Source of the DNA: Populus alba
Taxonomy: Eukaryota > Streptophyta > Magnoliopsida > Malpighiales > Salicaceae
Length of the DNA: 64,000 nucleotides
Direction: 5' to 3'
Assembly (NCBI RefSeq): GCF_005239225.2
Contig: NC_133288.1
Span: forward strand, 7,087,035-7,151,034
Of the stretch, positions 23,360 through 49,299 are shown one piece after another (the stretch's first letter is position 1; every line of letters starts with the position of its first letter). The notes below the pieces were generated by a model. That model saw only the letters and a program-made list of their open reading frames with translations. It had not been told where the DNA came from and made no database searches. A program made the position numbers and the translations under genes.

Positions 23360-25120
23360 TCAATTATACAACAAGAATTTTTAAAAATAGCAATTAAAAA
23401 AACGAATATCAAAATTCAAATACCAAATAAAATTTATATTTAATAGAAAGGTGAACTTATAAAGAAAAATCAATTTAGTAATAGGACTAAAAAATAAAAA
23501 GAATGAGGATTAAAATTGACATAAAAAATTGAAAACATAATATGATTGGAGGATGAAATTAAAAAGAATAATAACTTTTTTTAAAAAGGCAGAGAAAAAA
23601 ATAAAGATAAAAACAACAAGGACTAATTTAAAAAATATAATACCATCAATTTGCATTGAAGAATGAATTTTTTATTTATTTTTTCTTGTTAGTCAAAAAA
23701 CAAAAGTATGCAAGAATAATAACCCTAGAAATAATAAAAAATTTGAGAAAACCACTCAAATCAGTAAAAACATGATTTTTTTTTTAAAATTTATTCTTTT
23801 GCAATTATTGTTCCTTATTTAGATAGGGAAAATTTTTCTTTTTCGGTTTTTGTTTTTGAGAGGGGATTAAAATCGAGTTATGAAAACATTAATATAGTTT
23901 TTTCATAAAATATTTTAATGTAGCCATCATAAAATAGCATTAAGAAAAATTTTACACAAGACATTAACCATGAATCCTTTATAAAGGAAAAAAAAGATTT
24001 AATTTAACATTTTGATAAGTTTTGATATAATTTATCTTTTAAAATTTATTAATCTGTATTTGTTAACCTATTTTTAATCATTTTATAGAGCTTATATAGT
24101 AAACATAAAGTCTTGAATAGGTGAAGCTTGATTTTTAAAAGTTTACTTTACAGGAAAAATTATTTTGGATATCATATGGTATAATGTGTTTAATACTTTT
24201 GTACTCTATTTTTTTAATATTACATTTAATAGTCACAAATCATGAGATTAAATGGAAACTATTAATGAGAGAAATTAAATGGAAACAATCATTTTTATAA
24301 AGGGTAAGTTATTTTGGATATCATATGGTATAATGACATCGATTAACCTTTTTTTTTTTGTTGAAACCTAAAATTAATATGATTAATTCAACTTATTGCA
24401 TATTGAAATATTGTCTCCTTCTAATCATAAAAATAAAATTTGTTTCGTCTATAAAAGCAAGAAATTAGCAATATAAATAAGAGATGATGTTTTTTATATA
24501 TATTTTATTTCTTATTTCTTATTAGTAATAATCGGGTGATTATTATGATTAATTTATTTTAAAAATGTTTGTATAATTTAATTATATAAAATAAAATAAA
24601 TTTGATATGAAGAAACAGTCACTTTAAAGTCATAGAAAGAAAATGTTATAATTAATCTCAAAATCTCTTTGCATCCGATGAATTTCACAACTTAAAAAGT
24701 TTTTTTTAACTTTTAATGTTGATAATACATTAACCATTAATTAAATAAGATAACGGGCTCCGATAAAGTTAGAAATTATTAAAAAAAACAACTAATAATA
24801 ATTATATTGATTTTGGTGATTATTTCCATTTAATTTCATAACAAAATTAATGATTTTTATATTTGTTGATACAGACGGTTATATTAATTAATAACTCAAA
24901 CTATAATTTATAAAAAAAATTATTAATTATAACTCGAGCGTCATAAAAATTTTCAAGATGACGAAACAAAAGTACAAAAAACACCTTCACCAGTGTAAAC
25001 GCATCAACAAGTTTTGTAGATACCGTGATTGCTACTATTTGCCTTTTCGCATCCATTTTTCTTGCTGAATATTCTTCCAAGAACCTTCCCTGTATTCATA
25101 TGGTTCTTTCCTTTTTTTAT
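23360..25120. other. AT-rich intergenic DNA upstream of GS1
   Basis: No coding signal. A 27-bp perfect direct repeat occurs at 24160-24186 and 24309-24335 (core TTTTGGATATCATATGG), inside a roughly 150-bp partly duplicated unit. The rest is low-complexity A/T tracts. Confidence 0.6.
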
Positions 25121-25197
25121 TGGCAATTTAAATAGGTGGCATTGTCGAGGAGAATCTCCTCTATTTAACTACCCTCACCACCCCCTCATTTCTCTAC

Positions 25198-25226
25198 CTC
25201 CCTCCCTCCCTCCCTCCCTCTCCTCT
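25198..25226 (+). promoter_or_regulatory. CT-rich leader tract of GS1
   Basis: A run of CTCC/CCTC units ends about 55 bases before the GS1 ATG. Pyrimidine tracts like this are common at plant core promoters and 5' UTRs. An AATTTAAATAG TATA-like site is at about 25125; the true start site cannot be placed from sequence. Confidence 0.45.
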
Positions 25227-25279
25227 TGAGTCTGTACGTAGTATTCTTATTGTCTATCTACCGTACGAGATTTTCAGCC

Positions 25280-28200
25280 ATGTCTCTCCTTAACGATCTC
25301 ATCAACATCAATCTCTCTGATACTACTGAAAAGATCATAGCTGAATACATATGGTGCCTCCTCTCTTTCTCCTTTGTCTATGATCACATATATGATCACC
25401 AAGTCACTTCACTTGTGTTAAAACTCTTTTCTTTTTTCCTTTGTGTGTGCAGGATTGGTGGGTCGGGAATGGATTTGAGAAGCAAAGCAAGGGTGAGCGT
25501 TTTTTTCTCTATTTTAATCCTCTTGAATTATGGGTCTCTTGTGATCGGTGTTTCACTTTCAGTTCTGTTATATTTTCAACAGACTCTCCCAGGGCCGGTG
25601 ACTGACCCTGCCGAACTTCCGAAGTGGAACTATGATGGTTCTAGCACAGGCCAAGCACCTGGTGATGACAGCGAGGTTATTTTATAGTATGTACCAATCT
25701 TTCCACCATCTTTTTATTTGCGTACCAGTTTACTTTTGATCCTGATCAGTGTCCAGACTCTGGTTCCAGTATTAGGTAAAGAAATTCAAGATTTTTACTC
25801 GTCAGTAATATTAGTTTTAATGAATATTTTCCATTCATTAAATAAATGGATTCTGAATATATGAATGGTTGAAAAGAGTGTTCTGGGGAGTAACCTCTTG
25901 TTGTTCTTAGATTTTCTTGAAGATTCCATGCTGTTATAGATTTTAGCTGCAACCATATCTGATATTTCGGTTCTCTTGTTCTTGAATCTTGACTGGATCA
26001 GCCCGCAATCGATATTCAAGGATCCTTTTAGAAAAGGAAACAACATCTTGGTAATTAATGCTTGCCCTTGGCCTCCTCAAATTATTCCCGTGACTTAAAG
26101 ATTATATAGATATTTTTTACACATTCAGTATAAAATCCAAAAGGGTAAATAACGTCTTCTGGGCTTTAGGTGATGTGCGATGCATACACACCAGCTGGGG
26201 AGCCAATTCCGACAAACAAGAGGTTCAATGCTGCCCAGATCTTCAGCGACCCTGTTGTCGCCGCCGAGGAGCCATGGTAAGTATCTCACCTAATTCTCAA
26301 GAAGAAAACATACCCAGTTCACTCCTCCTTAAAGAAATCTCATCTATTGTTCTTCTCACAGCAGAGATAGCTTTTTTATAATTTCCATCGACATAATATA
26401 TCATATGGTTTTGTGGCCATCATTGGCATGTAATTTACTCCGCCGCAGTGATATAACTTGCCTTGTCAAGTCTGGTTGTGATCAACGGTGTCTGTCCTTT
26501 TCAAGTGGTCCGAGACATTATTTTTCCTCCCTTTAAAATGATATTGCTCTGGCTTTTGCATATCAACCACAGCTCACAGGACCCATGCGCTTGTCCTGTG
26601 ATTCAACACCATACCAAGTTCATGCATCATCTTCTCTTCCTTCACAGCCCAACTTGACACAAATAGTGGCCTTAGTTGGTGGTTAAACTCAAGGAATCAC
26701 GCAGGTCAAAGTCTTCGTCAAGGAAAAATGGAGTTGGTGGGATTTGTCCATAGCTTATTTGTGGTTTAGAAGTGCGTTAACCTGGCCCAGTAAGGTTTGG
26801 AAAGCTGAAAAAGAAGGGTATTTTTTGTCCAGCAAGAAGTTGGGTAAATCTTTTTTTAGTCAAAGTGATTTGAAGGACCTTGAATTTGATTTATTTTGTG
26901 TTTAGAAACTTTGTGTAAACTGATATTTAAAAAATTTAATTTTTTTTTTATTTAAAATAATTTTTTTATCTTTTCAGATTATTTTAATATGCTGATATCA
27001 AAAATAAATTTTTTAAAAAATTTATTTAATATATTTATATTAAAAAAATACTTTGAATCATTATTGCTATTACAATCTCAAAATAATTTTTTTAAAAAAT
27101 TTATTTTAATATATTTATAAATATAAAATAATCTTTGCTAAACAAGCCCTTTGATGATCTTATAAGACTAATCTTCCATTACCGACCATAAATTTATAGC
27201 TTAAGATACAGAATTTTCACTCTCTCTTTGAGGATTTGATGGATCTTGCTTACATATAAATTGCTCAGCCTTGTTGTTGTTTGAAACGTTCTTGCTATCA
27301 TCATCATAATAATTTATTTTTAAAAAAAGACCCTTCAGCTTATTAATTTGTTTATGTAGACAACTTGCACGTCTTTTCCAAAGTTTCTTGATGCAATTGG
27401 AACGATGATGGCATGCACCAAGCAACTATTTGTCCTATATGTACATTTTGACCTGGAATAATCATGTTAGGCATTGTTTTTTTTTAAAGTATTTTTTGGT
27501 TGTTTGAATTTACTTTTTAAAATATTTTTTATTTAAAAATACAAAAAAATATATATTTTTTTTATTTTTATAGTTTAAAAAATATCAAAAAAATTAATAA
27601 TTAAAGCAAAAAAACCTCAAAAGTTTTGAAAAATAATATTAGAGTATTAATTTCTTTGCGTGATTTACATGGGTTGTCACAATTAAGTGATTGTGTTAGT
27701 GGTTAGGTGATGGTCGAGTCAATGTTTGATATAGCATGTAAGCCTAACCGTACTAGCATTTTGTCAACGTTTTCCTAATTAACATTCTGAAAATAATAAT
27801 TTCAGGAAAACTCTTCTGGTATAGTATTTGTTTGAAAAAGGTAGGCCCTAGCTGTTAGGTGTCTGCTACTGCGACAGAATCAAGTTCTTACCTACCCCCT
27901 TGCAATAACGATGTTGTAGAATTTAGCAGCTGGTTGTTCATACGCTGGCATGAGAGAATCAGCTGGGATTATCATGAATGAATCCTTAAATAATTTTAAA
28001 AAAAACTAATTATATCACAGGTGGTCTGTCAAATTCTCTACCGCAACAGAGGTCAATCATCATAAACTGGTTTAAAATCTATCCAGAAGCTAACTACCAT
28101 TTGATACTAACTTGTGGATGTCCTAAACGTTATGAGCAGGTATGGAATCGAACAGGAATACACTCTTCTCCAGAAGGACATCAACTGGCCCCTTGGATGG

Positions 28201-29564
28201 CCCGTCGGTGGCTTCCCGGGTCCTCAGGTTTGGAATTTGTTTCAACACCTGTTAACATGCTTGTCAGAAATGTTACCTGGATGCCTCTTGACAAGTTCTG
28301 TCAACATATATACGTTTGCAGGGTCCATACTACTGTGCTGCAGGGGCTGACAAAGCCTTCGGCCGTGACATTGTTGATGCCCACTACAAGGCATGCTTGT
28401 ATGCTGGTGTTAACATTAGTGGTATCAATGGTGAAGTGATGCCTGGTCAGGTATGCTTTTGTTTTGATCTATCAATCTCGTCTGGATATCAAGGTTTCTG
28501 TTTCTGTTATTTTTGCTTATATATGTGCTAACGAGTTGGGTTAATTAACAGTGGGAGTTCCAAGTTGGTCCTTCCGTTGGAATCTCTGCTGGTGATGAAG
28601 TGTGGGTTGCCAGATACATCCTCGAGGCATGTGTTGTCATTCTTGTCAATTTGTTTTCTTCTTCAGTGGAATCTTCTAACATTTTATTCTGCTCGGTCAT
28701 GCAGAGAATCGCTGAAATTGCTGGCGTTGTGGTTTCTTTTGACCCAAAACCAATCCCGGTTGGTGTTCCGGAAGCAAATTTGCCTTTCAGTTTCAAATCT
28801 TGAAGCTTTTAAACCTGTTCTGTCAGCTTGTTTCAAAATGCTGTCCATTTTTCAATTTACTCATTTTTCATATTCGCATGCAGGGTGACTGGAATGGAGC
28901 CGGAGCTCACACTAACTACAGGTAATCCACCAAACCAGAACCTTATAAGAACCTCATTATATGCTCATGGACGTTCGATTCTTTAGAACGTAAACGTGTA
29001 AAAATTACATCTTTTGATGGTCTTCCCTAAATCCCCCCCTCAGCACCAAGTCAATGAGAAATGAGGGTGGAATTGCTGTGATCAAGAAAGCCATTGAGAA
29101 ACTAGGCCTCCGACACAAGGAGCACATAGCTGCCTATGGTGAGGGCAATGAGAGAAGGTTGACAGGTCGCCATGAGACTGCTGATATCAACACCTTCTCC
29201 TGGGTGAGTTCAGCTCCTTGGTTGCTTTTTTTTTTTTTTTTCTTCTTCAAAGAATATAAACTCGTGTCATTGTTGTACTTTGGATTTCGTTTAGTAACAC
29301 ATGCACTGTCCAAATCATACAGGGCGTAGCGAACAGGGGAGCATCCATCCGCGTTGGTCGCGATACTGAGAAAGAAGGAAAAGGTAAGTAGTCTCTGTTA
29401 ACTCTCATCCCAGACCTCACAGTTGCGAATTGATAGCATCAGCTTATGTCTCTTTGTCATGACTGACGACAGGTTACTTTGAAGACAGAAGGCCAGCATC
29501 CAACATGGATCCCTATGTGGTCACTTCAATGATCGCAGAAACCACCATTATCTGGAAGCCATAG
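25280..29564 (+). CDS. Cytosolic glutamine synthetase GS1, complete
   Basis: Thirteen exons: 25280-25353, 25453-25492, 25583-25686, 26002-26050, 26170-26276, 28140-28227, 28322-28450, 28552-28626, 28705-28758, 28884-28921, 29044-29203, 29323-29383 and 29473-29564, giving 356 aa, the standard GS1 length. It makes glutamine from glutamate, ammonia and ATP. Visible signatures are [18 protein letters not shown] (N-terminal beta-grasp and latch), [23 protein letters not shown] (metal-binding glutamates), [20 protein letters not shown] (ATP/glutamate site) and [10 protein letters not shown]. The start [10 protein letters not shown] and end TTIIWKP lack a transit peptide and the chloroplast GS2 extension, so the enzyme should be cytosolic. 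Intron 8 uses a GC donor (28627-28704). Intron 5 is unusually long (1.86 kb). Confidence 0.97.
26277..28139 (+). other. Long GS1 intron 5 with repeat fragments
   Basis: At 1.86 kb this is far longer than the other GS1 introns (78-483 bp). The stretch about 26895-27150 resembles the window's TIR-element family: an ATTTTAATATGCTGATATCAA phrase, A/T tracts, then GCTAAACAAGCCC. 27470-27600 is a related A/T-rich fragment. No coding sequence is seen. Confidence 0.55.
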
Positions 29565-32500
29565 AGAAGAAATTGATTATTGGAAGATGATGGATGGCCA
29601 CAGGCCCACGATTTCTAAATTTAAACTGCTCCTCTCTCAACCGAGGAATATTATATAACGCTTTATATCTTTCTTTGACGTGCTTGATTTGTTTGTGTGC
29701 TTTGGATTGATGGCTTGCTTTTCGTTTAGTTCCTATTTTCTTAGAGCTTTCTGTAAATTCCAGTGTTGGCTGTTGATCATTTGAAAACATGCTCAACTCC
29801 TTTTTAATAAAGAGTAGTTTAGCTAGTCACAATTTTCTGCATTTTTCAAGTAATTTCTGCATAACCACTTATCTTATCAGAAATTCCAACCAAACCCTTG
29901 AGCATGATGTCTCCATCGACAAGAAAAGTATAGCATGGAATCGTTCATGAATCCAGGAAACCTCCCGGATCTCCATTCTTGCAGATTTTTGTCATGTGCT
30001 GTCTTGCTCTTTTTTTTTTTTTTTTTATATATATATGTATTTCTATCCACCACTAATGAGAAAGAATGCTCGAATCGATGAAAATTCTTGTCAAAATCCT
30101 AAGTCTAAACTTCTCAGACATCCCTTTTGAGACCTTGAATTTTTTTTCCCTTACTGATGCTACTTCGATGTAAATTCGACCAGAAGATCACAGAAGAAAA
30201 ATCTTAGACTAGAGCTTCAGCGTTCTAATGCTAATAAAAATAAAAAATAAAATAAAAACCCAACGAAACCGGCTTCTGCATTGCAAACACTCCTAAGGCC
30301 GGTCTCTGTGTTTTTTTTTTTTTTTGACAGGGACTAGAGCCCATCTCAATAATAAATACTCTAGCAAGCGTGAGTAAAATACTGTCATTGTTCAACCAGA
30401 AACAGTAAATCATGGATTGTCACAGTAAATAGATAAATTAATTTGAATTCCCACAGTGATTTGATTTTTTAGACCTTTTGTTTTTTAGACTTTCCAATTA
30501 CACTTTTATATATCAAAATTAATGACCGAGCATATTTATTAAGAAAAGACAAGATTCAAAGATAAAAAACTATATTGAAAAACATAATAAAAAGAGATGG
30601 TTTTTCTAAACGTAGGGCTAAATATATACTTTGATCCTCATACTTTTCAAATTATAAACTTTCAATTCTTAACAATTTATGAAATTCAATTTTAATCTCA
30701 ATCTTTATTTTACTTATTTTGATCCTTAAATGGAGAGAAAAGAGAAAAAGTAGCTAGATTTAGGTGATAGAAAGAGAAAATCTTAGTTGCAACCGATTAT
30801 AGCCATGAAAACATGTGTTTTTTGTGTCAATGACTTCCATTCGATGAGAAGAATTTATTCAATGTGTTTTCCCCTCTTAAACTTACTTGAAATAATAGAT
30901 TTTAACTTAAAAAGATTTTTTATTTTGGGATGGTTGTAAGTCTTTGAGCCAATTTTTAAGTTGTTAGAGACTATAAATATATTTTATAAAGTGTTTAGGG
31001 TGTTTTTTTGTTTAGTTTTTTCGAGTCAAAATATTATTGCCAATCGCACACGCCTGAGCCTTTCTTGCCCGGGAGACTATACATGTTTTTTTATCCATTA
31101 CAATTGATTTTTTTTTTTTTTGTTTTTTTTAAATTTCATTTCTTAATATTTGGTTGGTTATAAATTGAGCAACATAATTTGTTTTGGTTTGATTTTTTTT
31201 TCCAATCACCTTGATATTGAGTTGATTTTTAATTTTATAAATGTCTATTTTTTATTAAAATAAATTATAAAAAAAATAATTATTGAACTTAATTGAATTC
31301 ATGACTCGAATTACGAGTTTAACTACTTAACTTATACTTAGTAGGGACTGGACTTCGTAAATTTTTTTGTAAAAATAATTCTTAATTTATTTAATTATAT
31401 GCATGTATAAACTTTTTTTATTGTGCTTGGTTTATTTTATGTACAAAAACATGCCGAGAAAGTCTGCATACACACTCTTTTTAATAAAAAAAACTATTTT
31501 ACTTACAACAACGATGCGATTATCAAATAGTTAGTAAACAACTACTTATCATGCAATTCAATGCAAATCGGTTCAAATATTTTTTTTTAATGCAGAAATA
31601 AAAATGTAAATCATTTTCAACATATAATTAAAAAATAATAGAAATTTAATACTCTTACAAATATAAATATAATTAAAAAAATTAAAAATGAACACAATCG
31701 CAAATGAGTGAAAATATGCATTTTGAGTGGCGCAATAGGCACATGTTGGCAACCAAACTTTGTTTTTCATAACAATATTGAAAGCACCATAGCATCGTCT
31801 TCTCAATGGAAAGACGTGTGCCCAATAGAGCAAAAATTAGGCTTTAGTCAAATTTTTTCTTTTCCTACTTCTTTTCACACTCCTCATATAGGATTTCATG
31901 ACCTTTCAAAAATCAAATATGTTTGTCGGTTTGTATTTTATATTAATATTTATTGTTATTATTTTAATTGTTATTTGGTTTATTTTAATATATTTTATTT
32001 TTTTTTTCAATTTTGTCCATCGAGGTTTTACTTTATTCAAATTTTGTATCAAATTTGATTGTTAATCTTTTGATTATTATTTTTTTTTATTTCATCACTG
32101 AATATTTTATTTCATTTAATTTTATATATAATTTGATTTTTATTTTTATGATTGTTATTTTGGTAAATCATTTTCTTGATTTATCTTTTTTTTTTAGTTC
32201 CTCATTATTTTCTTTCTCTTAATTTTTATACCAATTTTGATCCTTATTATTTTGGCTGCTATTTATTTATTAATTAATTAATTTTGGATGATTAAAAAAT
32301 TTTCTTTGTGATTTTTTATGTTTGTTTTCTATGTATAATCTCGATCTTATGATCCAGGACACAAGTTTCAAAGATTAGTTTGATTTAACTTTGATTTTTT
32401 AGGTCTTTTTTTGTTAAAAAAAATGATTTTTTTTATTTCATCAATTGACATTAGGTTATTGGGCCTTAAGTTTCATATTTTTTTTTTTATTTTTTTTATA

Positions 32501-33200
32501 GGGGTTATTCTGATTTTATATCCCAAGTTATAGGTTGGTCAAGTTAACCCGAGTTAACTTGAGTTTTTTCTCTTCGATGCTTTTCTTTTAAATTGATATT
32601 TTCTTACATTTACCTTTCATCATTTAGTGTGTTTGAGAGTTGATCTCCATTATTTTATTTAATGTCTTATGCACGGGTTTATCCTAATCTCATGATTGGA
32701 ATATAAATTTGGTATACTGACTCGTGTCAAGGTTTTTTTAACATTTTTTAAAATTGATTTTTTTTCTAGCTCATTTTTTAACATTTGTTTTATTGGTAAC
32801 TGAGCTTCATATTTCTTTAATTTTATTTTTTATAGGGTTATTTGTTCTCATTCAATTTTTGTTTGTAATCAAATAAGATTATTGAGATTTTTTACTAATA
32901 TTTAAAAGGTATATTTTCATGATATTGATCTTTTTTTTATTATTATTTATTGCTATTTATTGCTTGTTTTTTTGTTTTACAATTATATTATTGAATTACC
33001 TAAGTTTCTTGAACTCATTTACTTGAGTCCTGTATTTCTCTTGTCTTTGTACAAGCACCACATCATTTTAGTATTTTATGTTAAGAAAAAATTAATTTGG
33101 TCTACATTGTAGTGTATGACACCTATCTAATTATTGATAAAATAAGTAAGTTCTAAAATATAAGCTGAAATGCGAGTGTCGCTACTCCATAACATTCAAA
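29565..33200. other. Intergenic DNA downstream of GS1, AT-rich with repeat relics
   Basis: 29565-29830 is probably GS1 3' UTR (AATAAA-like signals near 29806). Beyond it I see poly-T and poly-A tracts, ACTTTGATCCTCATACTT-type repeat relics near 30630, and at 32340-32720 diverged copies of the family seen at 21.5-22.4 kb. No open frame resembles a known protein. Confidence 0.55.
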
Positions 33201-33212
33201 ATGTGTCAAACT

Positions 33213-33424
33213 AAGATAGTGTTTAACTTAGCCGTTAAATTGTACTTTTAAATTTTTAAATTTTTTTTTTCTTAATTTTAAATTAATTTTATTAGATTTT
33301 TTTGATCGTTTTGATATAATGGTATAAAAAATAAACTTAATTTTTTTTTAAAATAATATTTTAATTTATATTTAAGTGAAAAATACTTTGAAAAGTATTA
33401 TCAACTATATTTCCAAACAAGTAC
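33213..33424. mobile_element. Small TIR (MITE-like) element copy
   Basis: AT-rich element of about 210 bp bounded by a GTGTTTAACTTAGC start and an ATATTTCCAAACAAGTAC end. The internal phrases ATCGTTTTGATATAATGG and AAAAATACTTTGAAAAG are shared with other copies in the window. A second, partial copy follows directly at 33425-33580 and a facing fragment at 33586-33700. Confidence 0.6.
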
Positions 33425-33714
33425 TAAAGAGGTATCTGAGATTGCAATTTAATCGCGCATTTGAAAATTTTTGATTTTTTTAATTTTAAATTATTATTTT
33501 AGTGTTTTTGGATTGTTTTGATGTAATAATATAAAAAATAAATTTTAAAAAACACAATTTCTACCACACTTTTAGACATACAATGGGATGATATTTGATA
33601 TTGTGGTAACTGTTATTTTTGAAAGTACTTTTCATTTAAAAATTTATTAAAATAATATATATTTTTTTAAAATTTATTTTTAATATTTTCACGTCAAAAT
33701 AATTAAAAAAAAAG

Positions 33715-33758
33715 AAATAAATTGCATATATATATATATATATATATGCAATTTATTT
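33715..33758. repeat. 44-bp perfect palindrome with (TA)n core
   Basis: Arms AAATAAATTGCA (33715-33726) and TGCAATTTATTT (33747-33758) flank twenty bases of alternating TA, making the whole 44 bp self-complementary. It lies about 1 kb upstream of the AAA ATPase start codon. Confidence 0.9.
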
Positions 33759-33889
33759 TTTTTTTTTTATATAATTATATTCAGAAACGCAAAACAAAGA
33801 AACCAGAAAAAACAAAGAAAAAAAGAGAAGTGAAACCTCTGACAACAGACGTTGTTTGTAACATAAAACTTGCAAACACAACACTCTTA

Positions 33890-34690
33890 CCTTACCTTCA
33901 TATCCTTTATCGACCTCAAATCTAATCTCTCCCTCTTATTAACAACACTTTCGCATCTCCATTCGCTTCCACTTTTACCGCTTTCTTCTCTCTCTCTGTC
34001 CCTCCCTCAAGAAAAAGAGAGGAGAGGAAAAAAAAGAGAGGGCTTGTATGTAACTTTGTTATGGGCACGTGACTGAGCTTTAACTAGGTTTTGAAGTTCT
34101 TAATTCATCAACGTTGGTAATCTTTTATGAACATTTTTCGTTTTTTTTTTTTTTTTTTTTGCAGTTAATTGACTGGAAATGTTAAAGAATTAGCTATATA
34201 AGGGTAAAATTGCTTAGCAAGTGGCAAGAATTCTTTTTCATTCACGTGTGTGTATTTCTACATTAGAATTTTTGGATGGTTTGATGACTGCCTTTTTTAG
34301 TTGGACGTGTAGGGTTAATGGGCTCATCTTAGATTTTATAACCACGGCCTTTTTGTTGGTGTTTTTGATTGTTAAAAAGATAATAAAGTGTAAAATGTGA
34401 ACTTTGAATGGAATGATTGAAATAGCGAAGGACCAGTTTTGTTTGGGTAAAATTTTGCTGCGCATATCTTGATAATTCCTTGCCATTCATGTATATGCAT
34501 TGATACATTGGATTTTTTTTTTTTTTGTTGTTTTGTTGAGTGCCCTTTTTTAGCCGAATGTGTATGGGTAATGGTTTTATCGCTGATTTTGTAATCAAAT
34601 TCTTGTTTTTGGTGGTGTTTATGATTTTATGTGAACACAGTTTCGTTGTTTTTGCAGTACTGCAGGAGCTAGTCGGAGCAAGGAGCTACA
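33890..34690 (+). promoter_or_regulatory. Promoter/leader region of the AAA ATPase gene, with probable 5' UTR intron
   Basis: A CT-rich tract (33985-34010) followed by an AG-rich tract suggests a first non-coding exon near 33.9-34.1 kb. The start codon exon is preceded by a good acceptor (TTTTTGCAG ending at 34657), and 34.1-34.65 kb is T-rich like an intron. The leader intron is inferred and its donor was not fixed. Confidence 0.5.
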
Positions 34691-47158
<12,468 letters not shown>

Positions 47159-48204
47159 AACTACTCTGATCAGGTTTCTACATTAATTTATTCCTGGGGA
47201 AAAAGAGCAGGTGAATAAAAGAAACAAAGTACGCTTTCCCGTTAGTGGAGGATTATCCAAACAGACCCCTCATTTCAACCTTCTGCACACGGTGTGCACA
47301 GGGCGAAGGAGGTAGCCTAGGATGATAAAATGCAATGCAACATGCTTCCCGTTGCCCTAGTTTACAGGCTATTTTCCTGCCATGTATATTTCCAGAAGTA
47401 CTGACATCACATAAATTTTACATTTATATTCAGCGATTCTCATTATTGTAGTCCGAAGTAGCTGGTTAAGCCACATGCAAACAGTTGCAATGGGCGTCTT
47501 TAAATCTAGTTTCTGTAGTTCCTAACAAATTACTTGTGAAAATGATATGTAAATGGCTGTGCCAGTTCTTCAAATCAATGCTTTTAATCTTTTATCGTTA
47601 CTGCGTAAAATAGTTTTAGGCTGTCAGCATTTAATTCATGCAATCATGCTTCACGTTATGGATCGATATTCCCGACAAGTAAGCAGATGTTGGATTTCTC
47701 CATCTCAAATGTGGGCCAAATGCTTGTTTTTCACATTTCTCTCTCTCTGTGGATTCGTGCTTAGATTACTCTTAAATACATTCAAGGGAGTAGGCTTTTG
47801 TTTAGGTCTCACTATGAAGACCTGGTAAAAAACTTGTGAAACGATGAACTAACCTCTCTTTCCTGTTTTTGTACTCTTAAACTTAAAGATCACTGTCCTC
47901 GGTGTTACTTTTTTAGCTTGGGATGCAATTCTTTTCCCCTAACAGATACTATGACCATCGATCTTCTTATTACAGTATATTTTGTTATGACAAGTGTGAA
48001 AACAACATTTATTTTTTATCATAATATTTTCTGAGATTAAGATTGTATAAAAATAAATTTGTTTACAAGACAGGTTCTTTCCAACGGAGAGAGCACATCT
48101 TCTCCTCTATCAAAACACCAAGTAAACACCGGCGTAAGAAACTGTCCTCCGAAAATTTGAATCATCGGGAGACTTTTCGTCAGCCGGAGATTATGTTGTA
48201 GAAA
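47159..48204. other. 3' flank of the AAA ATPase gene
   Basis: The first few hundred bases are likely 3' UTR. The rest is unique-looking sequence. No open frame resembles a protein family and I see no repeat here. Confidence 0.55.
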
Positions 48205-48345
48205 GAATGCTGTCAGTTTTAATGATATGATGGAAAAAACGAAGTGCATCTCCCTCAATTTTCTCCATCCATTATTGTCCACAGATAGATGAGGATGGGG
48301 TGAATGGTGTTTCGATAAATAACCTTTTTCCCTTTTCGTTTTCTT
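48205..48345. repeat. Segment shared with 45160-45300, copy 2
   Basis: Same-orientation homologue of the end of AAA ATPase intron 18, about 3 kb downstream. The best block is GAATGGTGTTTCGATAAATA followed by T/C-rich sequence. Confidence 0.65.
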
Positions 48346-48530
48346 CGTCGTTTGTGGGGTTCCCCAAAATAGACCATTTGATCTTTAGATTTTTCTGTAA
48401 TCCGCCATTTATCCAAAAGACAAGATTGCTTTTTTCTCTTTCGAGTATCATAGGCGTATCGACAACAACTACTCTCCCTGTGTCCTCTTGTCATTGTCAA
48501 GACACGATTTTTTTTTTTCGCCAACTAAAG

Positions 48531-48730
48531 GTTTGTTTGGCACTGTATTTTAAAAATATTTTTTAAAAAAATTAATTTTTTTTTGAATTAATATATATAT
48601 TTTTTTAAAATTATTTTAATATACTGATCTCAAAAATAATTTTTAAAAAATAAAAAAAATATTATTAACATACTTTTCTAAGTTAAAAACACTTTAAAAA
48701 GTAAGCACAATTAAACTTCTAAACACACAC
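48531..48730. mobile_element. Small TIR (MITE-like) element copy
   Basis: Starts GTTTGTTTGGCACTGT and ends AACTTCTAAACACACAC, with the family phrases TTTTAATATACTGATCTCAA and AAACACTTTAAAAAGTAAGC inside. It inserts in the spacer before the polyprenyltransferase gene. Confidence 0.65.
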
Positions 48731-49299
48731 ATAACCTCATGCCGCACATAACTTACCCTTTTTGTTGCGAAAAATATATAATTATTATTCAAAATTCAAC
48801 TTGTTTTAATATAAGAAACCATAAAACATTGTAGAAATTTTAATAACCTTATTTTCAACCCCCAAAATACTCTTTAATAATCTAAAAATTAGAAATCAAA
48901 CCAAATAATAAAAACCTTAACGAGCCCTTACACGCTTTCTTCAGTATGGTTAAAAGACAACCATCTTTATTGTACTTTTTTCTTCAAAAAAAATTATTAA
49001 TACGATGATCGATCTCTTTATGGCAAGAATGTGATCATAAAATACAATTTTAGGACTAAAAACTTAAAATTATAGGGATTAAATAAATATAAAAATAAAA
49101 CGTAAAAGACCAAACTATGCTTTGTTGTGGATGCAGTGCACTTAGCGCGACGGAGTCATCATGAGTTGGGCTGAATAGTCTACAAACACTAACCTATGGT
49201 GCTACAGATGTGGATCCTAGGCGGGTAAGAAGCCTAACAAGGTCAAATTTTGCGCCATATAAATTAACCATTTCAAAACTAAAGCTATCTCTCCTCAAA

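Noticed and set aside
49210..49299. Longer N-terminus for PPT1
   Set aside because: The upstream in-frame stretch begins without ATG; the ATG at 49300 starts a typical mitochondrial presequence.
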